This document shows positions 7,275 through 13,701 of a stretch of 64,000 nucleotides of DNA, piece after piece; the stretch's first letter is position 1; each line of letters starts with the position of its first letter. The position numbers were made by a program, and so were the translations under genes. Origin of the DNA: Pseudomonadota bacterium (GTDB lineage Bacteria; Pseudomonadota; Alphaproteobacteria; Rhizobiales; Xanthobacteraceae). Location: assembly GCA_023386635.1 (NCBI GenBank), contig JAEWJH010000106.1, positions 33,166 through 97,165 on the forward strand, read 5' to 3'. The notes under the pieces were generated by a model that was not told where the DNA came from, ran no database searches, and was given only the letters and a program-made list of their open reading frames with translations.

Positions 7275-7770
7275 CCCTGGGTATTTCTGGAGCGTCGAAC
7301 GGACAGAGGCGTTGCGCAGGCTTTGGGCCGAAGGGCTTTCCGGCAGCCAGATCGCCAACAAACTCGGCGGCGTCACGCGCAATGCCGTGCTCGGCAAGGT
7401 GGATCGGCTCGGGCTGTCGGGCCGCATCAAGCCGAAGTCGGAGCGGCCGCCGCGGATTCGGGTGCGCAAGTCGAGCACGGGCAATCCGGCGGCGCCGCGC
7501 GCCCGCAAGCCCATGGCTCGCTTCGACTGGTGGAGTAGCCCGGGCCAGCCGAGCGAACCGCAGATGACCGACCTGCCGCCCGAGCAATCCGACTGCGCGG
7601 TGGCATTCGTGGATCTGCGCCACGACACCTGCCGCTGGCCGATGGGCGAGCCGACCGACCTCGACACGCTCCAATTCTGCGGCGGCGCGCCATTCCCCGA
7701 CAAGCCGTATTGCGCGCGCCATTGCCGCATCGCGTACCGCGCGCCCGGCGAGCGGCGGAGGGCGGCATGA
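7264..7770 (+). CDS. Phage-encoded GcrA-family cell-cycle regulator
   Basis: A 168-residue GcrA homologue, starting at GTG. Residues about 9-51 (WSVERTEALRRLWAEGLSGSQIANKLGG followed by VTRNAVLGKVDRLGLSGR) are the GcrA helix-turn-helix. The C-terminal third has the family's CRWPMGEPTDLDTLQFCGG and PYCARHCRIAYR blocks, which in host GcrA contact sigma-70 domain 2. In alphaproteobacteria GcrA activates promoters carrying CcrM-methylated GANTC sites. An early phage copy could redirect RNA polymerase to host or phage promoters, or mimic the S-phase programme. The linker is longer and more basic than in many host proteins. Confidence 0.85.
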   Translation: MQPNPGYFWSVERTEALRRLWAEGLSGSQIANKLGGVTRNAVLGKVDRLGLSGRIKPKSERPPRIRVRKSSTGNPAAPRARKPMARFDWWSSPGQPSEPQMTDLPPEQSDCAVAFVDLRHDTCRWPMGEPTDLDTLQFCGGAPFPDKPYCARHCRIAYRAPGERRRAA

Positions 7771-7985
7771 CCATCGACGTCAGCGACCACGCCGTCCTGC
7801 GCTACATGCAGCGCGTCCAGGGGTTCGACGTCGAACTCGTGCGCGAGCATATCCGCAAGGTGTGCGGACCGAACCCGAACGCCTGCTCGGTGAGGGCGGA
7901 GGGCGTCCAGTTCATCATTAAAAACCGGACCGTGATCACCGTCCGGCCGAAGGAGCGCGTTAATCCGCGCAGGGTGCCGCGATGA
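7767..7985 (+). CDS. Small phage hypothetical protein (72 aa)
   Basis: It reads MTIDVSDHAVLRYMQRVQGFDVELVREHI and then a basic beta-rich end (FIIKNRTVITVRPKERVN). The DHAVLRYMQR start resembles small phage proteins of unknown role near replication genes. It overlaps both neighbours by 4 bases. Confidence 0.55.
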   Translation: MTIDVSDHAVLRYMQRVQGFDVELVREHIRKVCGPNPNACSVRAEGVQFIIKNRTVITVRPKERVNPRRVPR

Positions 7986-8215
7986 CCGTCATCCACCGCA
8001 ACAGCCTGATCCTGCGCCGGCACGCCAAGGCCATGCGCAAGCACGCCGACGAACTGCGCAACATCGCCGCCAAGGGCGTCCACGTCGAGGTTCCAGCCAT
8101 CCTGCTGCTCGGCCTCGCGCAGACGATGGAGACGGCGGGCGTCGATCTGGCGCGCACCTGCGACGCCGTGAGCGCGCTGGAGGCGCTGCTGCAAACGGAG
8201 GATGCGCGTGGCTGA
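7982..8215 (+). CDS. Small helical phage protein (77 aa)
   Basis: An all-helical protein (LILRRHAKAMRKHADELRNIAAKGVH) with no recognisable domain. Coupled to the upstream gene by an ATGA overlap; it overlaps the next gene by 14 bases. Function unknown. Confidence 0.5.
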   Translation: MTVIHRNSLILRRHAKAMRKHADELRNIAAKGVHVEVPAILLLGLAQTMETAGVDLARTCDAVSALEALLQTEDARG

Positions 8216-9062
8216 ACGTGGCGTATTCGCCATCGACAGGGCGGTGTTCGATCACCCCATCTTCGCGCCGGAGCCTTACACCGAGCGCGAGGCGTGGCTG
8301 TGGATGATCGGCGCGGCGGCATGGAAGCCGATGCGGGTCCGCGTCGGTCGTGCGCCTATTGAACTGGCGCGCGGGCAACTCGCTTTCGCAACCCGGTTCC
8401 TTGCCACGAAATGGCGGTGGTCGGAGGCTCGCGTGCGACGTTTTCTGAAACGTCTCGAAATCGACGCGATGATAGTCACCCAAACGACGCACCAAGCGAC
8501 GCTTATAACTCTATGCAATTACGATAAATTCGCCTTTGGCCGACGCGCTGACGACGCGCCAAGCGACGCACAAACCGACGCACAAGCGACGCGCTCGCGA
8601 CGCAAAGAAGAAGAACCTAATAACTCTAAGAAAGATTCCGAAGCTATCGCTTCGGACGCTGGCGCGTCGCCGCCGGTGGTGGTCGATCCGCGTGCGGACC
8701 TGTTCAACCGGGGCCGGCTGATCGTCGAACGCATCACCGGCAAGACGCCAGACAGCGCCCGCGCCCTCATCGGCCGCTTTCTCAAGCTCGCAAACGACGA
8801 GGCTGTGGCCGTGCTCGGCGCCATCGAGGACGCGGAGCGCAACCGCGTCGCCGACCCCGTGCCGTGGATCAACCGCGCTCTCGGACAGCGCGCGCGCGGC
8901 GATCCCGGAGGCCGTGGCTACGTGAACCTTCGCGAAATGGCAGCCCGCATGAGGCAACCCGATGCAGCAACTTTCGATGATGCCCCAACGATCGACCAGC
9001 ACAGCGGTGGCGCCGAGTTCGACTTCGGCGGTGGCGCACAAGCCCGATCCCGTGGTGGATGA
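8202..9062 (+). CDS. Probable phage replication protein with winged-helix N-terminus
   Basis: A 286-residue protein. Residues about 10-105 (EPYTEREAWLWMIGAAAWKP, then LARGQLAFATRFLATKWRWSEARVRRFLKRLE) match the winged-helix N-terminal region shared by phage replication initiator/DnaD-like proteins. A Ser/Asn/Lys-rich linker (residues about 120-160) leads to a C-terminal helical domain (RALIGRFLKLANDEAVAVLGAIEDAER). This is the usual replication O-protein position, late in the rightward early operon. It overlaps the next gene by 101 bases, an unusually long overlap. The initiator role is inferred from domain layout and context. Confidence 0.6.
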   Translation: MRVAERGVFAIDRAVFDHPIFAPEPYTEREAWLWMIGAAAWKPMRVRVGRAPIELARGQLAFATRFLATKWRWSEARVRRFLKRLEIDAMIVTQTTHQATLITLCNYDKFAFGRRADDAPSDAQTDAQATRSRRKEEEPNNSKKDSEAIASDAGASPPVVVDPRADLFNRGRLIVERITGKTPDSARALIGRFLKLANDEAVAVLGAIEDAERNRVADPVPWINRALGQRARGDPGGRGYVNLREMAARMRQPDAATFDDAPTIDQHSGGAEFDFGGGAQARSRGG

Positions 9063-9765
9063 TCTGCTGCGGACGTGCGAGCGGTCGATCCGGTGGCACC
9101 CGGCGGATGGCTCGCCGGCCGAGGCGGATCGTTTGCCGACCGCGGCGGAGCGCGAGAAGCTCGAACAGCGCCGCGCCGTGCTTCGCGCCGCGATCCGGCC
9201 CTGCTCGCAGGATCGCACGCAACGCGGGCTTGCCGCGGCCGCCATCGCCGAGATGATCGACAGCTTTCCGTCGACGCGCACGCTGTCGGATCGCGGCGGG
9301 CTCGTCGCCGGCATGGTGACGGACCTGCAGCAGTTCCCGGCGTGGGCCATCGAACAGGCGTGCCAGAAGGTGAAGATGGGACAGGCGCCGGGGCAAAGCC
9401 TGCAATTCTGCCCGGCGTCGTCGTTCATGGCGGCGCTGATCCGCGACGTGCTCGGGCCGGTCGGGGCGGAGGATCGGCGCATCAAGGGCGTGCTGGCGCT
9501 GGTCGACCGCCGCGAGGTCTCGAGCGAGGAATACGGCCGCGTCAGGGAGAAATTCGCCGCGCTGCAGGAGCAGCTTCACGCCGCCCAGCCGAAGGAGCCG
9601 GCGCGCCGCACAGTGATGGACGAGGCGAACGAGCGGTATTTCCGCCGTATGTGCGAGGATCAAGGCTCGCCGACATTCAGCGTGTCGCCCGAGTTCATCC
9701 GCTCGAACCGCGAGTGGGTGGAGCGCGTGACGGCGCACCAGCAGAGTGGGAGCGAGGGGACGTGA
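8962..9765 (+). CDS. Phage hypothetical, probable replication accessory protein (267 aa)
   Basis: The N-terminal 50 residues are Ser/Thr-rich and overlap the preceding gene. The core (AAIAEMIDSFPSTRTLSDRGGLVAGMVTDLQQFPAWAIEQACQKVKMG) is helical and resembles phage proteins of unknown function found after DnaD-like initiators. The C-terminus has a long amphipathic helix. The pairing with the upstream gene suggests helicase-loader or primosome work, unproven. Confidence 0.5.
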   Translation: MQQLSMMPQRSTSTAVAPSSTSAVAHKPDPVVDDLLRTCERSIRWHPADGSPAEADRLPTAAEREKLEQRRAVLRAAIRPCSQDRTQRGLAAAAIAEMIDSFPSTRTLSDRGGLVAGMVTDLQQFPAWAIEQACQKVKMGQAPGQSLQFCPASSFMAALIRDVLGPVGAEDRRIKGVLALVDRREVSSEEYGRVREKFAALQEQLHAAQPKEPARRTVMDEANERYFRRMCEDQGSPTFSVSPEFIRSNREWVERVTAHQQSGSEGT

Positions 9766-10241
9766 GCGCACCGCTCGCCACCGTCCGCACATATGACGAC
9801 CTGATCGCCGCGCTGCGCGCGCGCAAGGATCGACTGCGGCTGACCGATGCGACGATGGACGCGCTCGCCGGCTGGCAGAGCGGGTATACCGGCAAGCTGT
9901 TCGGCCCGTCGCAGGTGAAGAAGCTCGGCGGCCTGTCGTTCGAGTTGGCGCTGGCGACGCTCGGAGTGCGTCTGGAACTCGTCGAGGATCCCGAAACGGT
10001 GGCGATGATGGAGCGTCGATGGGAGCAGCGTGCGCGACCGGCGAACGTCGATGCTCACCGGATAAGTGAAACGCTAAAACGCCGTGTCCTGCCGCAGATA
10101 ATGCGCGATTTGAGTAAAAAGGCCGCGGACGCAAGAAAGGCAAAAATCCGGCCTTCGACGCGGCGGAGAATCGCCCGGCTAGCGGCGAAGGCGAGGTGGC
10201 GTCGAACGAAGAAAAGAGTTTCAAAACGTTGTGCAGATTGA
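9762..10241 (+). CDS. Basic phage regulator-like protein (159 aa)
   Basis: The last gene of the rightward early operon, starting at GTG with an overlap of the preceding stop. The segment YDDLIAALRARKDRLRLTDATMDALAGWQSGYTGKLFGPSQVKKLGG resembles an XRE-like fold in which the recognition helix is LTDATMDALAGWQ. The last 55 residues are extremely basic (KKAADARKAKIRPSTRRRIARLAAKARWRR). It could be a late-gene regulator by position, just before the late region, but this is inference. Confidence 0.55.
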   Translation: MSAPLATVRTYDDLIAALRARKDRLRLTDATMDALAGWQSGYTGKLFGPSQVKKLGGLSFELALATLGVRLELVEDPETVAMMERRWEQRARPANVDAHRISETLKRRVLPQIMRDLSKKAADARKAKIRPSTRRRIARLAAKARWRRTKKRVSKRCAD

Positions 10242-10372
10242 ACTCGCGCTAGGGATCGAACAAACGCCTGGCATTATTCGGGAATTCCCGATGAACCATT
10301 TTCCGACAAAAATCCAAAAAACCACATTGACGAAAGATCAACGGGGATTTCTTATCTCAGGGCAAAGAGAAA

Positions 10373-10392
10373 GGGCGGCCTTGCGGCCGCCC
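10373..10392 (-). terminator. Terminator downstream of the prophage tRNA
   Basis: GGGCGGCC-TTGC-GGCCGCCC forms an 8-bp GC hairpin; on the minus strand it is followed by TTTCTCTTT, a rho-independent pattern for the tRNA gene at 10405-10481. Confidence 0.6.
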
Positions 10393-10404
10393 CTCCGTCT
10401 CGGT

Positions 10405-10481
10405 TGGTGAGCCCGGGGGGATTCGAACCCCCGACCTTCGCCCTGGAATGGCTACGCTCTATCCAGCTGAGCTACGGGCCC
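10405..10481 (-). tRNA. tRNA with anticodon UCC on an Arg-type body (identity uncertain)
   Basis: A 77-base tRNA including an encoded CCA. The acceptor stem GGGCCCG pairs with CGGGCTC; the D arm GCTC-AGCTGGATA-GAGC and the T arm GGGGG-TTCGAAT-CCCCC are intact. The D-loop and acceptor look like alphaproteobacterial tRNA-Arg. The anticodon arm is TAGCC-ATTCCAG-GGCGA, which gives anticodon UCC (glycine codon GGA), with an A28/G42 mismatch and unusual A32 and G38. It lies inside the prophage between early and late regions. It may be a phage-carried or decayed tRNA; a Gly or Arg label cannot be settled from sequence alone. Confidence 0.75.
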
Positions 10482-10862
10482 GGAAACGCCCCGGCGTTAG
10501 CGCGCCGGGGTGTTTTCATGTCGTGATTGTGCGGCGAATCGCCGTTTTCGCAACCGCTTTCAAAGAACCGCACTCACCACTACTCAGTATTCACATCGCC
10601 GGCGCTAACTAGCGGATAATGTTCGTGTTTTCTTTGCGTGGGTTCCCGGTGAGGGCTTGTGCATCGCGGGGATAACTGTGGGAGTAACACCCTCAGTTTG
10701 TTCTCCTGGTCCATGATTCTGGTTGAAACGCCAGATACTTAATGCAGTAGGCGTCGGTCGCAGGGGCCTTTCCCCACCTAGCCCTCGCTTGTGGTCAAAC
10801 GAACCACCGCCCGCGAGCCCTAGCGGCTGGTCGGGCGGCAGGAATCGCGCTCGAATACCGCG
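10482..10862. other. Non-coding gap between the tRNA and the next gene
   Basis: About 380 bases with no supportable gene. It holds an imperfect inverted repeat around 10778-10825 (CCTAGCCCTCGC facing GCGAGCCCTAGC, around GTGGT/ACCAC) and an ACCGCGATG start context at its right end. A reverse-strand open frame here has codon usage unlike a gene. I see no clear promoter. Confidence 0.4.
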
Positions 10863-11120
10863 ATGTCTCAACCGCTCGTCGCCAAGCTCCACCACCTCGA
10901 TGTGCACGGCCTGCCGCATTACCTCGTCTATGCCGGCGAGCAGGTGGTCGGTTCGATCCGCGATCACATTCCCAAGACCTTCGCCCCGCCGGGCGGCACT
11001 TGGTTTTGGGGAATCAGCCATCCTCACGATCTCGGGCGGCCGCGGCCGTGCAATGGGCACGCTCCGACGCGCGAGGCCGCGCTCGCCGCTTTCCGGAAGT
11101 GCTGGGACGCCGGCGCATGA
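10863..11120 (+). CDS. Phage hypothetical protein (85 aa)
   Basis: It reads MSQPLVAKLHHLDVHGLPHYLVYAGEQVVGSI and then WFWGISHPHDLG...TREAALAAFRKCWDAG. The compact alpha/beta look with a C-terminal helix and conserved-looking Trp/His residues suggests a real small protein. It overlaps the next start (ATGA). Unknown function. Confidence 0.5.
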   Translation: MSQPLVAKLHHLDVHGLPHYLVYAGEQVVGSIRDHIPKTFAPPGGTWFWGISHPHDLGRPRPCNGHAPTREAALAAFRKCWDAGA

Positions 11121-11326
11121 CCGATCGCGTCGAGAACTTCAATCTGGCGCCAGGCTCGCCGGTCGCGAGGGCGAAGGGCTGCATCTGCAAGCCGCAGGAC
11201 ACAGGAACGGAGATTTACAAGGCGGACATGGCGTGCCCGCTGCACGGCGTCGATGTGGTCGCAGAGATGATCGAACAGGGCGACGTCAACCTGCGGTTTG
11301 TGGACGGTGACGACCAGTCAGACTGA
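11117..11326 (+). CDS. Small Cys-rich phage protein (69 aa)
   Basis: It contains GCICKP and, 20 residues later, ACPLHG, a C-x-C...C-x2-H arrangement that could bind one zinc ion. Coupled to the upstream gene by ATGA. Its 3' end overlaps the convergent minus-strand gene by 9 bases. Function unknown. Confidence 0.5.
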   Translation: MTDRVENFNLAPGSPVARAKGCICKPQDTGTEIYKADMACPLHGVDVVAEMIEQGDVNLRFVDGDDQSD

Positions 11327-11623
11327 TCCGTTCGGCCGATAGAGCGTGACCGCGAGGCCGGAGCGATAGGAAAGCTCGGCGGCGACGTCCATGGCCCGCA
11401 TGAGCAAGATGGGGCGCTCGCGCTCTGACGCGGCGGTGACATTCGTGATGGGCTCGATCTGATCATTCGCGCGCCGGCCGTAGACCGTGAAGAACCGCGC
11501 GGCATTGAAGGCCACGCCGCTGTCGGTCACCGTGCAACCGCCGAGCTCGAGCCCGGTATAGGCCGCCCAGTCAGGTGCCGAGCCGCCGCACTGGCTGAAC
11601 AGGTCCTGGTCGATGATCTGCAT
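11318..11623 (-). CDS. Last gene of the opposite-strand cassette, hypothetical (101 aa)
   Basis: Starts at the ATG at 11623 behind a strong GGGAGGAG ribosome site; a GTG two codons upstream is possible. The protein reads MQIIDQDLFSQCGGSAPDWAAYTGLELGGCTV and has a beta-rich middle. No domain recognised. It belongs to the leftward cassette promoted near 12.72 kb. Confidence 0.5.
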   Translation of the reverse strand: MQIIDQDLFSQCGGSAPDWAAYTGLELGGCTVTDSGVAFNAARFFTVYGRRANDQIEPITNVTAASERERPILLMRAMDVAAELSYRSGLAVTLYRPNGSV

Positions 11624-11625
11624 CG

Positions 11626-11862
11626 TCACTCCTCCCGTTCGATACGCGCGCCGCGGTTGAGGGCTCGGCGCCAGCGTTTCGCGAGATAGGCGTCGCGCTG
11701 CTTGCGCCAGTCTACGCCGGCCGCGAGCAACCAGTGACGCACCAGCTGCCGCGACACGCCCGCGAGGTCTGCGGCCTCTGATGGGTTTACGAGCCCTTCG
11801 CGCAGCAGCGTCATCGCCGCCCGGTGCGCGTCCTCGTCTTTTCGTGTATCCTTGGGCGTCAT
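11626..11862 (-). CDS. Small helix-turn-helix protein (78 aa)
   Basis: Residues about 16-50 (AMTLLREGLVNPSEAADLAGVSRQLVRHWLLAAGVDWRKQR) are a clear helix-turn-helix of the resolvase/MerR-like sort. The rest is basic. It is a candidate autoregulator of the cassette, whose promoter carries two dyads (12707-12722 and 12738-12752). Confidence 0.6.
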   Translation of the reverse strand: MTPKDTRKDEDAHRAAMTLLREGLVNPSEAADLAGVSRQLVRHWLLAAGVDWRKQRDAYLAKRWRRALNRGARIEREE

Positions 11863-11943
11863 CGCGCGTCCTGGGGCGCCCTCGCGGGCCTTTCAGCGAT
11901 CAGGTGGCACGGCCCGGCGGCGCCAACCGCCGGGCCAATTCGT

Positions 11944-12531
11944 TCAAGCATAGGACGAGAAGCTATCGACGCCATAGACCGGCACGCCGGCCACGATCTC
12001 CGGCTTGACGAAATAGGCGTGGGCGTAGTGGTTGATCTTGATGCGGCCATCCTGCGCCAAGCACCGCTTGGCCTCGCCAGCGCGGAATTTGCCGGGCTGC
12101 GGCGTGGTCTTGCCGGTCATGTCGCCTGTGGCGACGCGGGCCTGCTCGATCTCGCGCACCCACACCGTCTTGCCGCTGACCTTCACCACCTCGTACCAGT
12201 CGATATTGGTCTGATCATAGCCCCAGGAGCGGCGGAATAGATCGCCGACCTTGTAGGGATTGACCCAGGCCTGACGCTGCGCACGCGCTGCAGCCTTCGC
12301 GCCGGCTTTGGCTCGACGCAAAGCGAATGCATCGGCAATGGCCTTCTCGCGCCGCGCATTGTCGCGGAAGCGGTAGCGCCACAGCGGCTTGCTCGACTTG
12401 CCAGCGAAGAGCGTAGCGCATGGCACACCAGCGCCGGCGGTGTAGAGATAGGCGACAGCATCGCTGCCTTTGTCAGCAACCTTCACGGCGCCGGCGGGGA
12501 TGTAGAACTCGCGGGGCATGATTGCGCGCAT
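11944..12531 (-). CDS. Phage hypothetical protein (195 aa)
   Basis: The largest gene of the leftward cassette. The N-terminus (MPREFYIPAGAVKVADKGSDAVAYLYTAG) is beta-rich. A basic helical middle (RRAKAGAKAAARAQRQAW) is followed by NPYKVGDLFRRSWGYDQTNIDWYEVVKVSGKTVWVREIE, which resembles small-barrel (KOW/SH3-like) segments. No catalytic motif is visible. Methionine 5 is an alternative start. It could be an anti-host or DNA-binding factor, but that is a guess from position. Confidence 0.5.
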   Translation of the reverse strand: MRAIMPREFYIPAGAVKVADKGSDAVAYLYTAGAGVPCATLFAGKSSKPLWRYRFRDNARREKAIADAFALRRAKAGAKAAARAQRQAWVNPYKVGDLFRRSWGYDQTNIDWYEVVKVSGKTVWVREIEQARVATGDMTGKTTPQPGKFRAGEAKRCLAQDGRIKINHYAHAYFVKPEIVAGVPVYGVDSFSSYA

Positions 12532-12534
12532 CGA

Positions 12535-12669
12535 TCAGCCCTCCCGGTTCATGCGGCGGAGCGAAGCGCGATCCCAAGCAGCCACAGCCATATGCAGGGC
12601 GCTAAACGCGAACCCGATCAGCGTCAGCGTGCCAAGGGGCAGCATGATGAAGAATTGGAAGTCGGTCAT
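12535..12669 (-). CDS. Short single-span membrane protein (44 aa)
   Basis: MTDFQFFIMLPLGTLTLIGFAFSALHMAVAAW is one hydrophobic helix, followed by a basic tail. It is the first gene of the leftward cassette, with ribosome site GAGGAAC and the operator-containing promoter 35-110 bases upstream. Its stop is 3 bases from the next start. Too short for most gene finders, but the position and topology support it. Confidence 0.5.
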   Translation of the reverse strand: MTDFQFFIMLPLGTLTLIGFAFSALHMAVAAWDRASLRRMNREG

Positions 12670-12706
12670 TTGATGTTCCTCGCGGTTGAGCGATGCGCCA
12701 ACATCG

Positions 12707-12774
12707 CTTTACAAATGTAAAGTAAGCACGGCCTCGCACGTTTGTCAAACGTAAAACGTGAATTTTTTTGTCAA
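12707..12774 (-). promoter_or_regulatory. Promoter with two operator dyads for the leftward cassette
   Basis: On the minus strand TTGACA (12743-12748) and TACTTT (12719-12724) are 18 bases apart; a second TTGACA lies at 12769-12774. The dyad ACGTTTG-T-CAAACGT (12738-12752) covers the -35, and CTTTAC-AAAT-GTAAAG (12707-12722) covers the -10 and start. Neither matches the CI operator, so another regulator controls this cassette. The surrounding 12,670-12,835 stretch is otherwise non-coding. Confidence 0.65.
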
Positions 12775-12835
12775 GCCGACTCGATATCCGCCGGTCACCA
12801 CCAAAAACCCGCATAAACATTGAGAAACTTGCCCG

Positions 12836-12845
12836 GTGCGTTGCG
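12836..12845 (+). promoter_or_regulatory. Late-region motif GTGCGTTGCG, copy 1 (before terS)
   Basis: Exact copy of the 10-mer, about 150 bases before the chosen terS start. Flanks: CCG before, GCCG after. It is the leftmost copy and marks the start of the late region. Confidence 0.55.
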
Positions 12846-12995
12846 GCCGATCACCACCACGCGCAGTTTCCCCCGCGCCCCGCATCGCGCGCCCGCGCTC
12901 CTTTCCTGAAAGGGAAGGAGACCTTCCGCAGCGAGCCTGCGAGCGAGGACCACGACGAAGGCCGAACGGCCGAGGACGTACCAACCGAGCAGGCA

Positions 12996-13511
12996 ATGCC
13001 AGCGACATCGCAAGCAATCGCACCAGCAGCCGCCGGAACACCGACAACACAGCCGAAAGTGAAGCGCGAACTGCGCGTAACCGGCCGTCTCAAGCAGGCA
13101 ATCGAGCAGATGGTGTGGTCCGGCCTCACACGGGCGCAGGCTGCAAAAGCGACCGGAATGGCGGAACATTCGCTCTACGTCGCGTTCCGAAAGCCTCACG
13201 TGAAGGCACACTATCTGAGTGAGTTGGAGGTGTTGCGCACCTCTGAACGAGCGCGGAACTTTCACACGCTCTGCGAAGTGCGCGATCAGACGACGAACCA
13301 GATGGCTCGCGTCAACGCGGTGAAAGCCCTCGAACAGGTCGACGAAGAGACCGAGCGGAAGGCCGCGGTTCGCACGCCAGGTGTGACGATTGTGATCGCG
13401 AGTGGTGAGCAATCGTTGAAGTCGGTGACGATTGATGCGCATTCCTCAGTAAAACAGGCAATCGGCGTTCCCTTCGGCGGGGAGTCCGGCGGCGGGGATG
13501 GTGCAGCGTGA
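12996..13511 (+). CDS. terS: Phage terminase small subunit
   Basis: A DNA-recognition subunit placed immediately before the large terminase. From the ATG at 12996 it is 171 residues. A helix-turn-helix (GLTRAQAAKATGMAEHSLYVAFRKPHV, about residues 43-69) is followed by a helical oligomerisation region and an acidic Gly-rich tail. The frame stays open upstream to 12768, but that part would span the late motif at 12836 and lacks a ribosome site, so I chose the downstream ATG. The role is inferred from motif and position; sequence similarity among small terminases is always low. Confidence 0.65.
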   Translation: MPATSQAIAPAAAGTPTTQPKVKRELRVTGRLKQAIEQMVWSGLTRAQAAKATGMAEHSLYVAFRKPHVKAHYLSELEVLRTSERARNFHTLCEVRDQTTNQMARVNAVKALEQVDEETERKAAVRTPGVTIVIASGEQSLKSVTIDAHSSVKQAIGVPFGGESGGGDGAA

Positions 13512-13701
13512 CGCGCCAGCCTCACCACGCACGCGGCCGACGCCCCCCGGGTCGCGATCACGCGCGCGCAACACGCGAGGTGGGGGTGGGGGAAAATCGG
13601 CGCGCGCTTGAGGCGCTGGTACTCCCCCCATCCAGTTTCCCTGAAAACGGTCCGGGGTGGTGTCGGGAATTTTTCGGGCGTGAAAACTTCCGGGCTCGCT
13701 C

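Noticed and set aside
10242..10404. Prophage boundary at the tRNA at 10405
   Set aside because: Phage-type genes continue on both sides and the structural module follows; the tRNA-Val at 38012 is a better boundary.
10605..11060. Minus-strand open frame in the gap after the tRNA
   Set aside because: It is antisense to the better-supported gene at 10863 and has no ribosome site or recognisable domain.
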